From Fasciola hepatica (lineage: Eukaryota; Platyhelminthes; Trematoda; Plagiorchiida; Fasciolidae), in NCBI GenBank assembly GCA_948099385.1, contig CANUEZ040000161.1, positions 3,286,001-3,350,000 on the forward strand: DNA of 64,000 bases. The letters are read 5' to 3'. The notes below the pieces were generated by a model. It saw nothing but the letters and a program-made list of their open reading frames with translations, had not been told where the DNA came from and searched no databases. Shown piece after piece: positions 33,780 through 45,539 of this stretch (the stretch's first letter is position 1; every line of letters begins with the position of its first letter). The translations under genes were made by a program, and so were the position numbers.

Positions 33780-36700
33780 TATGCACCGGGTGCGGTGGCC
33801 TTGATTGCTATCTCTTGGCGGCAGCCCCAATCGGAAACAATGAGAAAGGACAGGAATATTAAAGGAGCAACAGAAGAACTACAAATATTAGTATCAAGTC
33901 GACAAAGAAAGTTTATAGATAAAAGAGCGTCACTGATCACACTACACCTAGCCATTTCCTCTGACGCATATAACCACTGAGTGGGAGGGTCGCTTGGACC
34001 CCACCCAGGAAGTCCAACACACACCACATGACCAAGTCCACTAGTTAGGCTTTTCATACCTTTCTTCCACGCCATGGACTGACCACCCTTACTTGTCTTC
34101 CAACCGGTTCCCGCCTCAACAAACATGGCGCGCCGAGGAATCCTGTCAGGGGACGTGCGCAACACATGTCCCAACCATCTTAGCCTGGTGAGCTTAAGTG
34201 CTTCATCTAATGACTTGACCTTTGAACCTAAGACTTTCCGCCGAACCTCAGCATTGCTTATGCGGTGTTCCTACCGGTTTCGAGTAGTGCTGCGAAGACA
34301 TCGGTGCTCAAAAGTCGACAATCTTCGTATAGCCTCCACCCGAAATCGCCATGTCTCCGAACCATACAGGAGCACTGGCCTGACTGCTGCAGTGTACACT
34401 CGACCCTTGATAGATGAACGGATGCCATGTCAACGCCACAGATGACTGAGGTTGACAAGAGTCAAATGAACTTTCTCTGTACGCGAAAACACTTCGTCCG
34501 ATATCCGGCCGCTGGGTGAAATGCAGCTCCCCAGATAACAGAACTTATCTACCAGGTCTATAGTTTCTCCAGATACTGAAAGATTTTATGTTGGACCAAC
34601 CCAGTCCTGCAACAGCATCTAGCACTTTTAAGGTGTTAAACGCATACTGAACACTGCTACGCAGTTTGCCAAGCTATCTAGAAAAGCTTGAGACTTACCT
34701 GGATCTTCATCGAGGAGAACAATGTCGTCCGCATATTCAAGGTCTGATACCTTTCCATCCGGGAGAAGTTCAATACCATCATCTTCACCCGACAAAAGTA
34801 CGATCTCAAGGACCATATCAGTCACGAAGCTGAAGAAAAAAGGAGAAAGTAGGCAACCCTGACGTACACCACTTTTCGTGGTGAACTCGAATGAAACAGC
34901 ACCGTAAACCCGAATTCGACTTCGGCTAATAATGTAAAGGAATTTTACGATGGAAATGAATTTTTCTGGTACACCCTTCAGCAAGAGGCAGCGCCAGAGA
35001 ACTGTGCGGTCGACTGAGTCAAAGGAAGTTTTAACATCGAGAAAAATGAGGCCTATGGAAGAGTGAAGATGTGATCAATACAACCTCGACCAAATCTAAA
35101 CCCAGTCTGATTCTCGCTCGAGCACTTCGCGAGCGGTTGATAAGCGGTGGAGAATAATACCAGCAAGCAGTTTAGATGCGATGCAAACCAAACTTATTCC
35201 TCTGTGATTTTCACAGGAGAACCTGTCACCTCTGTAAATGGATACGATCACCGACGTATACCAACTCTTAGGAACTTGTTTCCTATCGCATATCAATCCG
35301 AGAAGTTTTGTCAACTCCAGTAACGTTGTTGAGCCACCGTCTTTGAAAATAGATGGAGGCAACCCATCTGGTCCAGAAGCCTTGTGTTGTTTAAGGTAGC
35401 CTATTCCCCGGAGAACCTCAACTTCTGATGGAGAAGTGGTATCTACACCAGAGCTGAAGCTATGGTGCTACTTAGCAAACTTGCCGTGAATAAAGACCAG
35501 TTAACCTGTTCTCAAAATGTTCCACGCATCGAACTAGACGTCGCTCCTGAATTTGAATCAGTGTGCGGTTCGCCTCTTTGATCAGTTCACCAACCCTTGG
35601 TTTTCGAGGACCGGTGCTTCTGTTTAGACGGAAAAGGTTGAGGGTGTTGCCAATCGTTGCGGCTTTTTCCACCTCCCCCCACTTCGCAATCCACTACTGC
35701 TCATGTTCGTTCTTAAGGTCATGAATCAGTTGGCGCTTCAGGGATTTCCGTGCTTCATCATGTCTGGAATCTGGAGGAATCGATCTGCGAGCATCTAATT
35801 GCAACTGAGGATGCAGGTATCCATCGTTTCTGTTGTTGGACTTTATGCAGCATAAGCAGCCTCAAATAGAGCCTACCGGATCTCTGTTCATCGCTTTTCT
35901 GGACATTTGACTGCATCGATAACCTGTTGGATGACTGAGCCTGGAAAGCAGATCGATGGTTATCGTCCAGTAGCAGCTGCGGGGGGACGGTTGGATTTGG
36001 TGTTATTTCGGCCACCGATGAGACGTATGGTGAGATGTGCGCGGACAAGATCGTGATCTGTGTCTGCAGACGTGGACCATAATGATCGATATTCTTGAAT
36101 TGAACTGCGCTAGCGGTAACCGATAACGATATGGTCGATCTTGGTCCAACACTATAAAGGTGCAGGAGACACCAGGTTAGTCGGTGTCACTTTTTGTGCG
36201 AGAAAGTTGTACTCGCTAGGAATAATCTATGGTCGGAACATAGTTGGATGAATCGGTCACCGTTATTGGTTCGATCGGCTAAAATGCCAAATCGGACTCC
36301 TGTATTTCTCTCCGTCTTGTTTAGGCTTCCAACCAGCAACAACCATGATGTCCGTAGAGTGCACGCTGCGGAGCAGTTGAGACAAATCCTGGCAGAATTC
36401 GTCTCTAAACTCAGGAGAGCTATAGCGTAACGTAAGTAGAAACGACAAACAGGCATCTACGCTTCAATCCAATGCTGTTGACCTGCACAGAAACATTCAA
36501 CCGAACCGCATAAAGACTACTGCTGACTGGGATCCAACCGAGGAGTGCATGCTCAGCTTTCATGCCTAAAGCGATGCCAACACCAGTCTGACCGCGCGCA
36601 CTAAACACCGAATCACCCGACACGCGAAGAGTGAAACGAGAAGCCGATTTTAGAGCTGGGGTGCTAAGTGTTAACATTAGAGTTGGATCTTGTATACGTG

Positions 36701-37640
36701 TTTCGGCGACACAACACACACATCTATGTTGAAGGTTTCAAGAGTTTTAACTAGGGCAGCCTGTTGCCCCGATCGGCAAATTGTGCGGACGTTGAAAGCA
36801 GCAAATTGAAGAGAATGCTTAGGTCGAAGAATCAATTCTCCCTGTCTCTAATTTGCTACCCTAACCGAGAGCTAGAAGTTCACAGTTGCGAGTTATTGTG
36901 ACATCTCCCATTCATTCAGAACTAGGATGTGAAGGATGAAGAGCAGAGATATAGGAAATGTTTTCCGAGGGACAGCTGGAAATTTTTGGACTTATCATAC
37001 TTCGCGGCTGCCCACAACACAGAACGGTTTTTCCATGAGGAACACAAACCGGAGCGTTTGATTCGAAAGTCTGAACCACAAGCCAGAGGGACGGTAACCC
37101 AGCTCGGAAACGTGACCAAAGCACCCGTGAAGGAACTTCATCCGGTCTGCCACGTGAAACCTGATTGTCGCAAGCATTGTCTTATCTTCGCTGGTGCTTT
37201 GTTATCGATCCACTTCTCGGATTCAATTCTCATCCCCATGCACCCAATGGAGCAAGCGGAACATGGACAGAGCAGCATCCTTTGAACCAAGGGCTGTCTA
37301 ACTTAGGCGGGCCATAGCTGTCCAATGAAGTGCGATGACTTATCCCACCGTCGAGAGAAACCTCCGGTACTCCACACCTACATCCATCTAGTGGAGGTTT
37401 TTAGATTGGTAAACTGTTACTCTCCGTGTTTATTCGTTGGAGTGTTCTCTCCAGGAGCGTAGTGGTTAGAACTAGATGTTTCTCATCAACCGGTTTATAG
37501 AATGGACCTCGTTTGGCCTCTATCCATTGACCTATCAGGCATGATTGGATCTCTGGCTTAACGAAACCATCTTGGGTCAAGGAGGCACCCAAGCACCCAT
37601 CACATCATCCAATCAACCCGGACGGAAGCGGAATGGCGCG
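33780..37640 (-). mobile_element. RTE-like LINE copy 9, antisense, nearly full length
   Basis: Read from 37640. The leader parts are at 37620-37440 (as at 5985-6170) and 37430-36929 (as at 14570-15010). The endonuclease at about 36800-36180 has IDVCCVAETRIQDPTLM in a shifted frame and GQTGVGIALGMKAEHALLGW; the GDFN block is broken. The RT at 35700-34628 has FRLNRSTGPRKPRVGELIKE, SVIVSIYRGDRFSCENHRGI, VCIASKLLAGIILHRLS, SGVRQGCLLSPFFFSFV and LEYADDIVLLDEDPGKSQAF, so the YADD is intact. The C-terminus at 34445-33790 has MGHVLRTSPDRIPRRAMFVE and GGQSMAWKKGMKSLTSGLGH. At least six lesions are visible. It lies antisense in ENDOV intron D-E. Confidence 0.9.
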
Positions 37641-38650
37641 GTGGTACCGCGCACGCCTTTCAGTTGAAAAGGCCTCAGACGCGGTGGAGGTTGTGCACCA
37701 CTGATGAGCTCTAACAAGGGCGAAACTCGAGTATGGTACTTCTCAGTGCAGGGTTGATCGGATGATTTGAGTTTTATGCGTGAAAGGTGGAGTCTAAAGG
37801 ACAGCCAGCCGAACAAAGTATTATCAATCCCACACACCACCCGCAAGTAATTGTGAGGTATACACATGCTGACCTTCGTTAGAGACGAGAACGTCGGGAC
37901 TGAATTAAAAAGCAGAAGGATAGTCGATAAAGATACTACATTTTGGATCGAATTCATTCTGAGAAAACGGCACCCGGAATGGACCTAATTAGTTCATATG
38001 CGAACTGATGAGGAAAGATCAGTAGGATCATCGATGAAAGAGTGCGTTCGCTCAAGACTGGAGCGCTTGACCAACTTGAACCTAGCACAGGATGGTGGTG
38101 ATAGGAAGGAAAAGCCTAGACTACCTATTCGAAATACACTTTGTTGGTAGGGTACATGATCACTTCAGTTAAGGAGGGTTAAAGGGAGCTCATCTGAATA
38201 TGGTGCAATTTTTCGGGGATGTTACCGATATTGAAGACTCCTTCATTAGAGAAACGTCAAATCCGGTGGATATGAACAGTAAGATATCTGCGGGTGTGCG
38301 ATCTCGACATCGAGGATGTCCGAAGTCGCGTTTTCGCTCCCATTATTCTTCTGCCTGGTAATTAAAATTAGGGATATTCGTTGATTTATACTGTTACTCT
38401 CGTTTCAACTCAATCCACTATATGCAACTTGTCCAATTCTGTCGGGTTCAATCTTGAACCTGTTCAATACATTCAAAACATGGAAAAACTAGACGAACAA
38501 GTATAGCGTCTCGGTGTAAAATCGGTTTGTGTCCAACAATTCGTGGGCTTGATGATCACCAATCATACTTTCCGACTACGCATCTGTATTTTTGCACATA
38601 CACACAAAGGGAGTTGTTAATCTTCACATATCACTCTTTTACTGTCATAG
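37641..38650. other. Gene-free end of ENDOV intron D-E
   Basis: No recognised family. The last bases, cactcttttactgtcatag, form the exon E acceptor. Confidence 0.4.
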
Positions 38651-38779
38651 GCGGATCAAATTTCCCGACAAAAGATACGACAGTTGGACGCGGAACAAAT
38701 TCGGCTCAAGGACGATTCCCAATCGCCCCGCTCGTGTGATTTGAACGAACACGGAGAAACGAACAACCCCGTCGACTGA
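38651..38779 (+). CDS. ENDOV: Endonuclease V, terminal coding exon E
   Basis: Forty-two codons and a TGA stop at 38777-38779, after acceptor ttactgtcatag, phase 0. It begins ADQISRQKIRQ, matching the ADICSREHIRK stretch I recall from human ENDOV: the last conserved helix. It then has a hydrophilic, variable tail rich in Asp, Ser and Asn, as is usual beyond the conserved fold. The visible protein totals 272 residues, plus one split codon and a missing short N-terminal exon, close to the roughly 280 of vertebrate ENDOV. No signal peptide or membrane segment is seen in the visible part, in line with a nuclear or cytoplasmic enzyme. No lesion is found in any exon, so the gene is probably functional despite about 30 kb of repeat-filled introns. 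Confidence 0.94.
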   Translation, partial: ADQISRQKIRQLDAEQIRLKDDSQSPRSCDLNEHGETNNPVD

Positions 38780-39090
38780 CGCAGTGTCCCGGTTATTCTT
38801 CTTCGTGGATGTTCTCAATTTACGTGTGGGTTACGGGGATTGAAGGAACGCTTGAGTTACGATCGTCATGGAAGCGGTTATCATCAGAAGTTCACGGATG
38901 AACTTCTAAACTACAGAACATCTAATACTTTTTTATCTTATTGCATCCTGTCGGTTTTTTCACCCGTTTATTACCCATTTATCCACGACCGGTTGGTAGT
39001 TTATCTACTCGGTCCTGTCAGTGTTCAGTTGTTATTTCTTATCTCTTTTCTAAATTGTTTTTGTATTCAATCTGAATGGTTAACATGCCT

Positions 39091-39096
39091 AATAAA
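39091..39096 (+). promoter_or_regulatory. Candidate ENDOV polyadenylation signal
   Basis: The first AATAAA after the ENDOV stop, 312 bp downstream in AT-rich sequence. It would give a 3' UTR of about 330 nt. Confidence 0.5.
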
Positions 39097-39311
39097 GCCG
39101 AAACGGGAATTGATCAATGCATCTCCATATTTACACCGACTTAAAATCAACGCGCCAACAACAAAACGAGGGGGGGGGGCGATAGAAATAAAGAAAAATA
39201 GTTTAAGGAGCAGTCTGTAGAAGAACATGATGTGTTGGGGTTTTTTGCTCTTCACCGAACACGTTTTGGTGTGCATGACATTTTTGTGTATTTAGAGAAT
39301 ACGAGAGTCCT

Positions 39312-39505
39312 GGTAGAATTTTATTGTTCAATAACACAGAGTAGTCGAAATCGTTGGAAGGTTGTCGACGTTTCGGTCACCACGGATAACCTTCTTCAAG
39401 CCTGGTTTTTCAACCGGTTGAAAAAGGTTACCCGTGGTGACCGAAACGACGACAACCTACCAACGATTTCGACTACGTTGTGTTGTTAAACAATAAAATT
39501 TTACC
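39312..39505. repeat. Palindrome with head-to-head hammerhead-like motifs
   Basis: Two arms of about 85 bp: tagaattttattgttcaata on the left, and the complementary part of ttgtttaacaataaaatttta on the right, around a loop near 39402-39425. Each arm contains a gtgaccgaaacg block. Read on the minus strand, the left arm gives cttgaagaaggttatccg then gtggtgaccgaaacgtc, which resembles the CUGANGA-stem II-GAAAC core of hammerhead ribozymes carried by Penelope elements, although the first core base differs. The arms carry several mismatches and small indels. Confidence 0.75.
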
Positions 39506-39589
39506 ATAACATTTCACATGGAGCGTTGATTTTTCGATACACTCCGAACCGATCTCGGTTCTGACACAATAATACGAGAGTCCAACAGA

Positions 39590-40100
39590 CAGACCGCGTG
39601 GCGTTCGCGACACTGATCTATTCTCAGCCGTGTCCCTCATTGTCTCTAATCCACGACAGTCCTCATCCCTTGGATCCCAGTCAAGAAGACGGTAAGCTTC
39701 AACAGAGCCCAATACTGGTGCCAGCTTCTTCGAACCTCTACGCCAAGTCATGACCTGACCGTCGCGTCTTTTCTTCCAGTTATACCCATGGATGGGTAGA
39801 TGATGATGAGACAGAAGCAAAACGCACCTAAGTCACCGGAGGTGATGTACGGCGACCGCATCACTCAGAGAGTGGCTGACCGCGTTCGACACGATGACGA
39901 ACCTCGCCATTACTTAGTCGATTTTCCCACGAAACACATGCTACGCTTCGGAGACATCTGTGGTCAAATGTAGAAAACCGCTGAGCATCCTCAACGTGCA
40001 GTGTTCGGGTCTCGCAACCGTAAAGCGAAACTGCAGGCTTCAATACTGTTGTGTTCTTTGTCACTAGCGGGAGTACACGTAATTGTTGCGCTCCACCTAC
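39590..40100 (-). mobile_element. RTE-like LINE copy 10, antisense C-terminal fragment
   Basis: Minus strand: SLYGCETRTLHVEDAQRFST, FDHRCLRSVACVSWENRLSN, then YNWKKRRDGQVMTWRRGSKK and RLLDWDPRDEDCRGLETMRD. Its C-terminal ending is like the fragment at 60.06-60.23 kb and differs from copies 1-9, so it belongs to another subfamily. Confidence 0.78.
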
Positions 40101-40388
40101 CTGTAACAATTTAAATGCAACTAGACCGCAACCGGCTAGTGAACTGCGAGGACGCACGTAAGCAACCAAACAAAAGAGCTGTGCTACATGGGCTTTCACG
40201 TGCAAACAAGTAAGGTCAATCGTGACATAGCCAAGTGAATCAATCAATACTTCCCGCGCTGAAGCATAACTAAAGATCAATACCAAGCAGGCGTATGTCC
40301 ATGCATGAGAGGATATTGATTGGTTGTTCGCTTAGCATGCGTGAATCTAATCAGACACACCATTCACTCTTTGGGGTTTATGCGTTAG

Positions 40389-40694
40389 GTGTATCGTTCG
40401 GCATTTTCGTCGTGTGTGCAATTTATTCGATTGTCCGGTCGTGTGACTTTTGACAGAAAAAATCTCTTCGAGAAGCTCAGTCAGATAGAAGTACTGCAAA
40501 ATAACCGAAGAAGATCCGTGTCCGGAGTTAATCTGTTGATGGAAGACTGGTCATTTGAGGCCGTGTGTTTTCACAGATGCCTCGATGGCTGGATACGATT
40601 GTTGACGGGATTTTTGTACCACAATGCAGACTGTCTGTATATCAACACAAAGGAATGGAATGACGCCGGATTACTTCTGTGTAATCAAGTCTGA
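40389..40694 (+). other. Unassigned 101-codon open frame
   Basis: The protein has several Trp and Cys residues (SFEAVCFHRCLDGWIRLL) and no motif I recognise. It is neither LINE nor Penelope in style. It could be an exon of an unknown host gene or chance. Confidence 0.25.
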
Positions 40695-40933
40695 TCAGGA
40701 AAATTTTATCCTGATCGTCCAGTGGGAACAATTCTGACAGTCCAATTGTTTCTTCTTCCAATTCCAGAAGTACTCCCGTCCTGGACAGAAGTGAGGTAGA
40801 TAATGGGTTGCAGGTGTTTACACGGATTCGTTAACCGAATCATGTACCTTACCAACTATGTGCGACTGGGTGAATAAATATTCTGATAAAATGAAAGTGG
40901 ATAGAAATGAATAGCTGTCGTATCATTCTTTTC

Positions 40934-42310
40934 AGGCATTAACTTGCCTCTGTGTACGTCACACCAATTATGCCCATGCCGTATTTCAAAAGTCGTGGTA
41001 AGTGAAGTTCAATCATCCAGGAAGTGATGCGATGCCGCCTGCTGGCATTTTTGAACTCTTCTCGTTGGAGCTTTGATGCCACGAGTATGTCCACACTCAG
41101 AGGGGTTTTTCCGGTATGTTGAAATCTCTGGGAACGAAAAGAAGACATATTCATAGGAATGATTGAAAGACAACTCTGTAGTGATATTTCTCAAGTTTCC
41201 CTCTATAGACGACGTTGGTTTTTTTGAATGAAGAACACTTCATTAACACCACAAACTCTATTCATCCTACTCTCCCTGTTACTCATGAAGAATAGCATGA
41301 CAACAGCCTACCTGTTTTAGATATTCTAATAATCAGACGTATGGATGGGACGGTGTAACAAAGTATTTATCACAAAGCAATTTGGGACGGTAGCTGTTTA
41401 CAATTCCCTGGCTTTGCACCAATGGACTGTACACGTGATTTAGTCCGAACTCTTCAACAGAGCACAGCAAATCTGCACCGGGAATCAAGTGCGAAGTGAA
41501 GAGAAGTTCATTAAAAAATTTCTAGCCAGTGGTTATCCAGAATAGTTCATCGAACAGCACCGAAAACCGGCGGAAAACCAATTACGGTTGAGAAGAAGCA
41601 AGTGTTTATTGTTCTACCACTTAAAGGTGATCATCTATTTAACCAAACAAATAAAGATCTTAAGTCGGCCAAAAGACACACATACACAGTGGCGCAATTA
41701 CTTTTGTCACAGACCACCAAAAGGTTAGGCTTCAAAAGTCACTCAGACAGTCTTGCTGATCCTAATGTCTCACATGTTGTATATTAGTGCACTTGTAGCT
41801 GTGGTGACGTATACATTGGCAGAACGGATCGTTGTTCGGTTCAACGAGTGTCGGGTCAAAATTCCAAATAGTTGTCAAAATCAATGATGCAATCCAATGT
41901 GGCCGCAGAAAATGACGTCAGATCTCTAGCTTCTTCAGTTGCGAAACACTTAATTACATCAGGTCACAAGGTCGACCTGAGTAAATCCCTCACAGTGTTA
42001 TTGCGTAATCCGAAATCGATGCTGTTAGCATGCAGGGAAGCGATGCTTATCAAGATGCATCAGCCATCGCTTTGTGCACAAAATATTTGGTTGCTTTGGT
42101 GTTAACCGAACAGACGTCCTCCCTCTACCGAAAGCACTCTAATGGCTTACAATCCAGCTCATTTCACTGTATTATTTTTCCCACTGTGTGATACATAAAC
42201 TGAAATATTCTACGTACGCAGTGGGCAGTAGTAAACGAAATGCATGCCTCGCGACATACGTCTTCTTTCTGTTCTCATGAATTGGATAAAGGGGTCTCAA
42301 AGCTTTACAT
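40934..42310 (+). mobile_element. Penelope-like element in left arm of long inverted repeat
   Basis: RT C-terminus from about 41320: LDILIIRRMDGTV, FPGFAPMDCTRDLVRTL and the connector KKQVFIVLPLKGDHLFNQTN (41597-41660). The GIY-YIG domain follows: CTCSCGDVYIGRTDRCSVQR, with the catalytic Arg of GRTDR and the upstream Tyr in place, then VAKHLITSGHKVDLSKSLTV. The tail ends near RLLSVLMNWIKGS at 42300. The segment 40934-41200 upstream is not recognisably Penelope. The stretch 40934-42227 is matched almost base for base, inverted, by 62712-64000. Confidence 0.88.
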
Positions 42311-43124
42311 GTTACAATGAACCGGTTTAGTGAAAAACGTCATGGATCTCGTCCGAGCTGTGCTCATAGTACACGAGTTAAGCGCTTGTGCGCGAGACGC
42401 GCTGAGAGGTATAATGAATATCAAAGAAGTTCAGTGGCAAGAGCTGTTCTGCTCAATCATTCAGTCGAAACTGGGCCTATAGCTAACGATTTCTCACCCG
42501 GCTCTTTTTTGTGGATGCAATTTAAGCCTTTGCACAGCAGATGTAACCTGTAAGTCAAGACCATCGAGATTTGAGGACAGTGTTCTGTTTATCACAATTT
42601 GGTCTTGAAATATGGATCTTCTGCATCCCTTTCACAGAGGTTGGAATAATGTGCTTGAGGAGCATCGCTTTGCTGAGTTTTCAATTTATCAGCTGCCACC
42701 TACCTGATTTGGTCGGCCTATCCAGTAATCTACCACGGCATGCTCATAACCTTTTGAAGTAGCTTCATGAAGCCACGAGTGAGATCTGCGAGTCAGTTAA
42801 GGACCGTGTGGTGGAGGAATGATCAGGAAGCCACTCGTGCATTCTACCCCAGAGATAGAAGTTAGGCTTCTATTATTTTGCAGACAATAAAAGTGACCCT
42901 CTCAGTTACATCCGATGGTCGTGACAGCATCTTTAGAACATTGAACCAGTTTTCGGGTTCGGCTACTTGATGTCATAGTATTAATAAAGTTTTATTTTAG
43001 TGTGTCAGGACCGGACGACGTTCGTAATGTCTCAAATAGACAATAAGTCATGTAGTTTGTTAAACGAAAGGAATGTAGTGTCAATAATACAGCGTTGAGG
43101 GTAGAAAAGTTATAATGATATTGA
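42311..43124. other. Gene-free stretch
   Basis: A basic 78-codon frame at 42317-42553 (RVKRLCARRAERYNEYQRSS) is unrecognised. Nothing else is identified. Confidence 0.35.
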
Positions 43125-43185
43125 AACTACCTTGAAGAAGGTCACACTCGATAACCGAGACGTCGGCTAATTATAATTTTCCACC
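43125..43185 (+). other. Second hammerhead-like / Penelope 3' motif
   Basis: Reads ccttgaagaaggtcacactc then gataaccgagacgtcggc, the same pattern as in the 39.3-kb palindrome but with GAGAC in place of GAAAC. It is followed by ataattttccaccgacaacg. This is a relic of the same 3' end module, here in the + orientation. Confidence 0.5.
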
Positions 43186-44429
43186 GACAACGCCATATTA
43201 TCATCCTTACATATTTCTCGTTAATTGTTTCACTTCCTCTTTTATTCGTAATACAGAATTGATACAATGTTTCGCGGTCAGTTGTGGTGGTGTCAGAAGA
43301 AGGAGTTGTCGAATAAATACTGCATTACGGGGACGGGCTACAAATTAAGGAAATTCCGGAATCCAGTCCTCTGTGTTCACACAGGTCACGCACATACAGA
43401 TAATCAGACCACCATCACTGGAGGTGGTACCTGGCTACCAACGAAGTCAACATAACCATATGTAATCTAGTGTTTTCTTAATACAATTGGCCAGTCAAGG
43501 AACAGAAAAGTCACTGATCCTTGGGGTGGTATTTTGATCGTTCAGAGCGACTTTGTACGTTCTTGTTTTCTAGACGCCGACATGATTAGTCATTCACCGA
43601 AAATCGGCTGCGACCCGCTTCTCATCACACTGCTTCCCTTTCTAAGATTTCACTGTCCGCGTATTGCAGTACCAATTAGAACTGACCGTCTCATCATGAT
43701 TCATCCCCTGCTTCAGTTGGCTAGTAAATTGTGATTTAGTTTTGTCATGCGAGAACATTGATTGTCGGAACAAAGTGTCACAAACAATGAACAGATTAAA
43801 CTCGTAGTCGTATGTTGTTTGAGTTTGAAGAGCCAGCACATGAGAATCAAAGCTTGCCCTTCTGCTCGTATGAGAAAGATCGCATTCGATACACGAAAGG
43901 GTGTATGTTGACAGCACGGCAAGATAAGATCGAAATTGATTCAGATAGTCATGGAGCTCGACTGTTTGTATAATTCCACCCAGAATCAGTTTACTGACCT
44001 TGGTAGTTTCTGTGAAATTAGAGGAACCAACCAACCAGGAGAGGGTAGGGGGCGAAGTTAAGTTCAAATTCCTCCCAAAAAATAATTAAAAAAACGTGGA
44101 ATTACTCGAGAAGAATAAGATTTCCAAGGAAAGATTACGTTCGTATCGAAATATGCGCTTCGATATTTGGGGACCGTCTTTTCAAATAAACAGGCAATGA
44201 GACTGAAGTGAATCTGCGACCCGTCGAACGGTCAACAACGCGGCATCTAGACCCTTCTGTCCTAGCCAGGTTCGAATGCTCACACCACCGTCAGTCATTG
44301 GCCGCGATTCCCTCCCTGCAATATTGTACTATGGTTAATATAATAAGTGGGACGTAAACTAAATTTCATTCTTGTAAGAGTTATACCTTGAGCTATTTCT
44401 GTGAGTGATAACTTTCCATTCGTCGTGTC
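43186..44429. other. Gene-free stretch with one long antisense frame
   Basis: The minus-strand frame 43642-44067 (141 codons, Ser/Thr/Leu-rich; ETTKVSKLILGGIIQTVELH) is the longest frame here that is not clearly a retroelement. I cannot assign it. A 62-codon + frame at 43267-43455 is also unassigned. Confidence 0.3.
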
Positions 44430-44559
44430 AGTCTATCATTTCCATTGACAGAATTATATCTAATAAGGAGCTAAATAAACTTTTTCCATTAGTCGAGGAT
44501 TCTAACTTATCCCTGAGAGGCTTTACAGTGTCTTTAGGAGACAGCAAGCCGGGTAGGTA

Positions 44560-45110
44560 AATTTTGTTACGTGAGCAGCTGCATATCATCCGGATATCGC
44601 ATGAAGTATCCTTCTGTACGCAAAAGGTGTGTTTCACCCTTAGCCAACCTCGGTCATCTGTGGTGTCGAGTTGCCATCCGTTTACCGATGAAGGATCGAG
44701 TGTGCGTTTCATCGGTCGGGCCAGTTCTTTTGCACGGGTCAGAAACTTAACCACATGCAGATTATCAGCATTCGAACACCAATATCTTCGTTGCACTGTC
44801 CGAATCTGCTGAACAAACCCTATTAGCAACGCTGAGATCAGGTGCAGAATATCAGATAAAAAAGTAAAGCTCATCAGACTGAGATGGTTGGGTACTGCTT
44901 TGTGCATATCCCCCAGATGGAATTCCTCAGCGTGGAATTTTTGCTGATGCGGTTATTGGTTAGAAGAAAAACAAGACTGGCCAGTCCACAACATGGAAGA
45001 AATTACGATAAGCTTGTCCCGTTGACTTGGTCATGGTGGACGAACGACCATATGTTCAAGCGACGACTAGACATATTTCTAAAGGGATGATAGAATGGTT
45101 CATGTGAGTC
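44560..45110 (+). mobile_element. RTE-like LINE copy 11, C-terminal fragment
   Basis: Blocks: TCRLSAFEHQYLRCTVRIC then ISNAEIRCRISDKK, KLIRLRWLGTALCISPRWNS and EEKQDWPVHNMEE. Heavily decayed. Confidence 0.7.
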
Positions 45111-45539
45111 TTTATCCCGTGAGTCAATGTGATGACATTCACACGGGAATGATTGGTCAACGTACTACGATACAGTTCATCTGATTACATCCCAAGCCAA
45201 CTATTGTCAGATGAGTGTAAAGAAATTCCTTGAACTGCTATTCGCTTTTTGATTGGTGAATCCACCGAACCTTCGAAAGTTCATACAGTAAACTCTCATC
45301 ACCGCGAATTTCATCACAGTGTTTGAGAATTCCTTTCGTGGTCTGTAAGGAAAACCAAGTGCTTTTACTCGAGATTAGGCCTTAGTGAAGACACTGGTTT
45401 ATGTGAAGTCGTTTAAGTTGCAATTAACTTTATTATATTTTTAGCTGGATTCGTGTCAGTACCACTACAAAGTTTGGATAGATTACAATGGGGTCACTTG
45501 TCACTCGACTTCCTCATATTTTTCTTCCCCTCATTATCC
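45111..45539. other. Gene-free stretch
   Basis: Nothing recognised. Confidence 0.35.

Noticed and set aside
40389..40694. Possible upstream exon of the nuclear receptor
   Set aside because: Some Trp/Leu spacing looked like a ligand-binding helix, but no signature (helix 3-5 block) is present.
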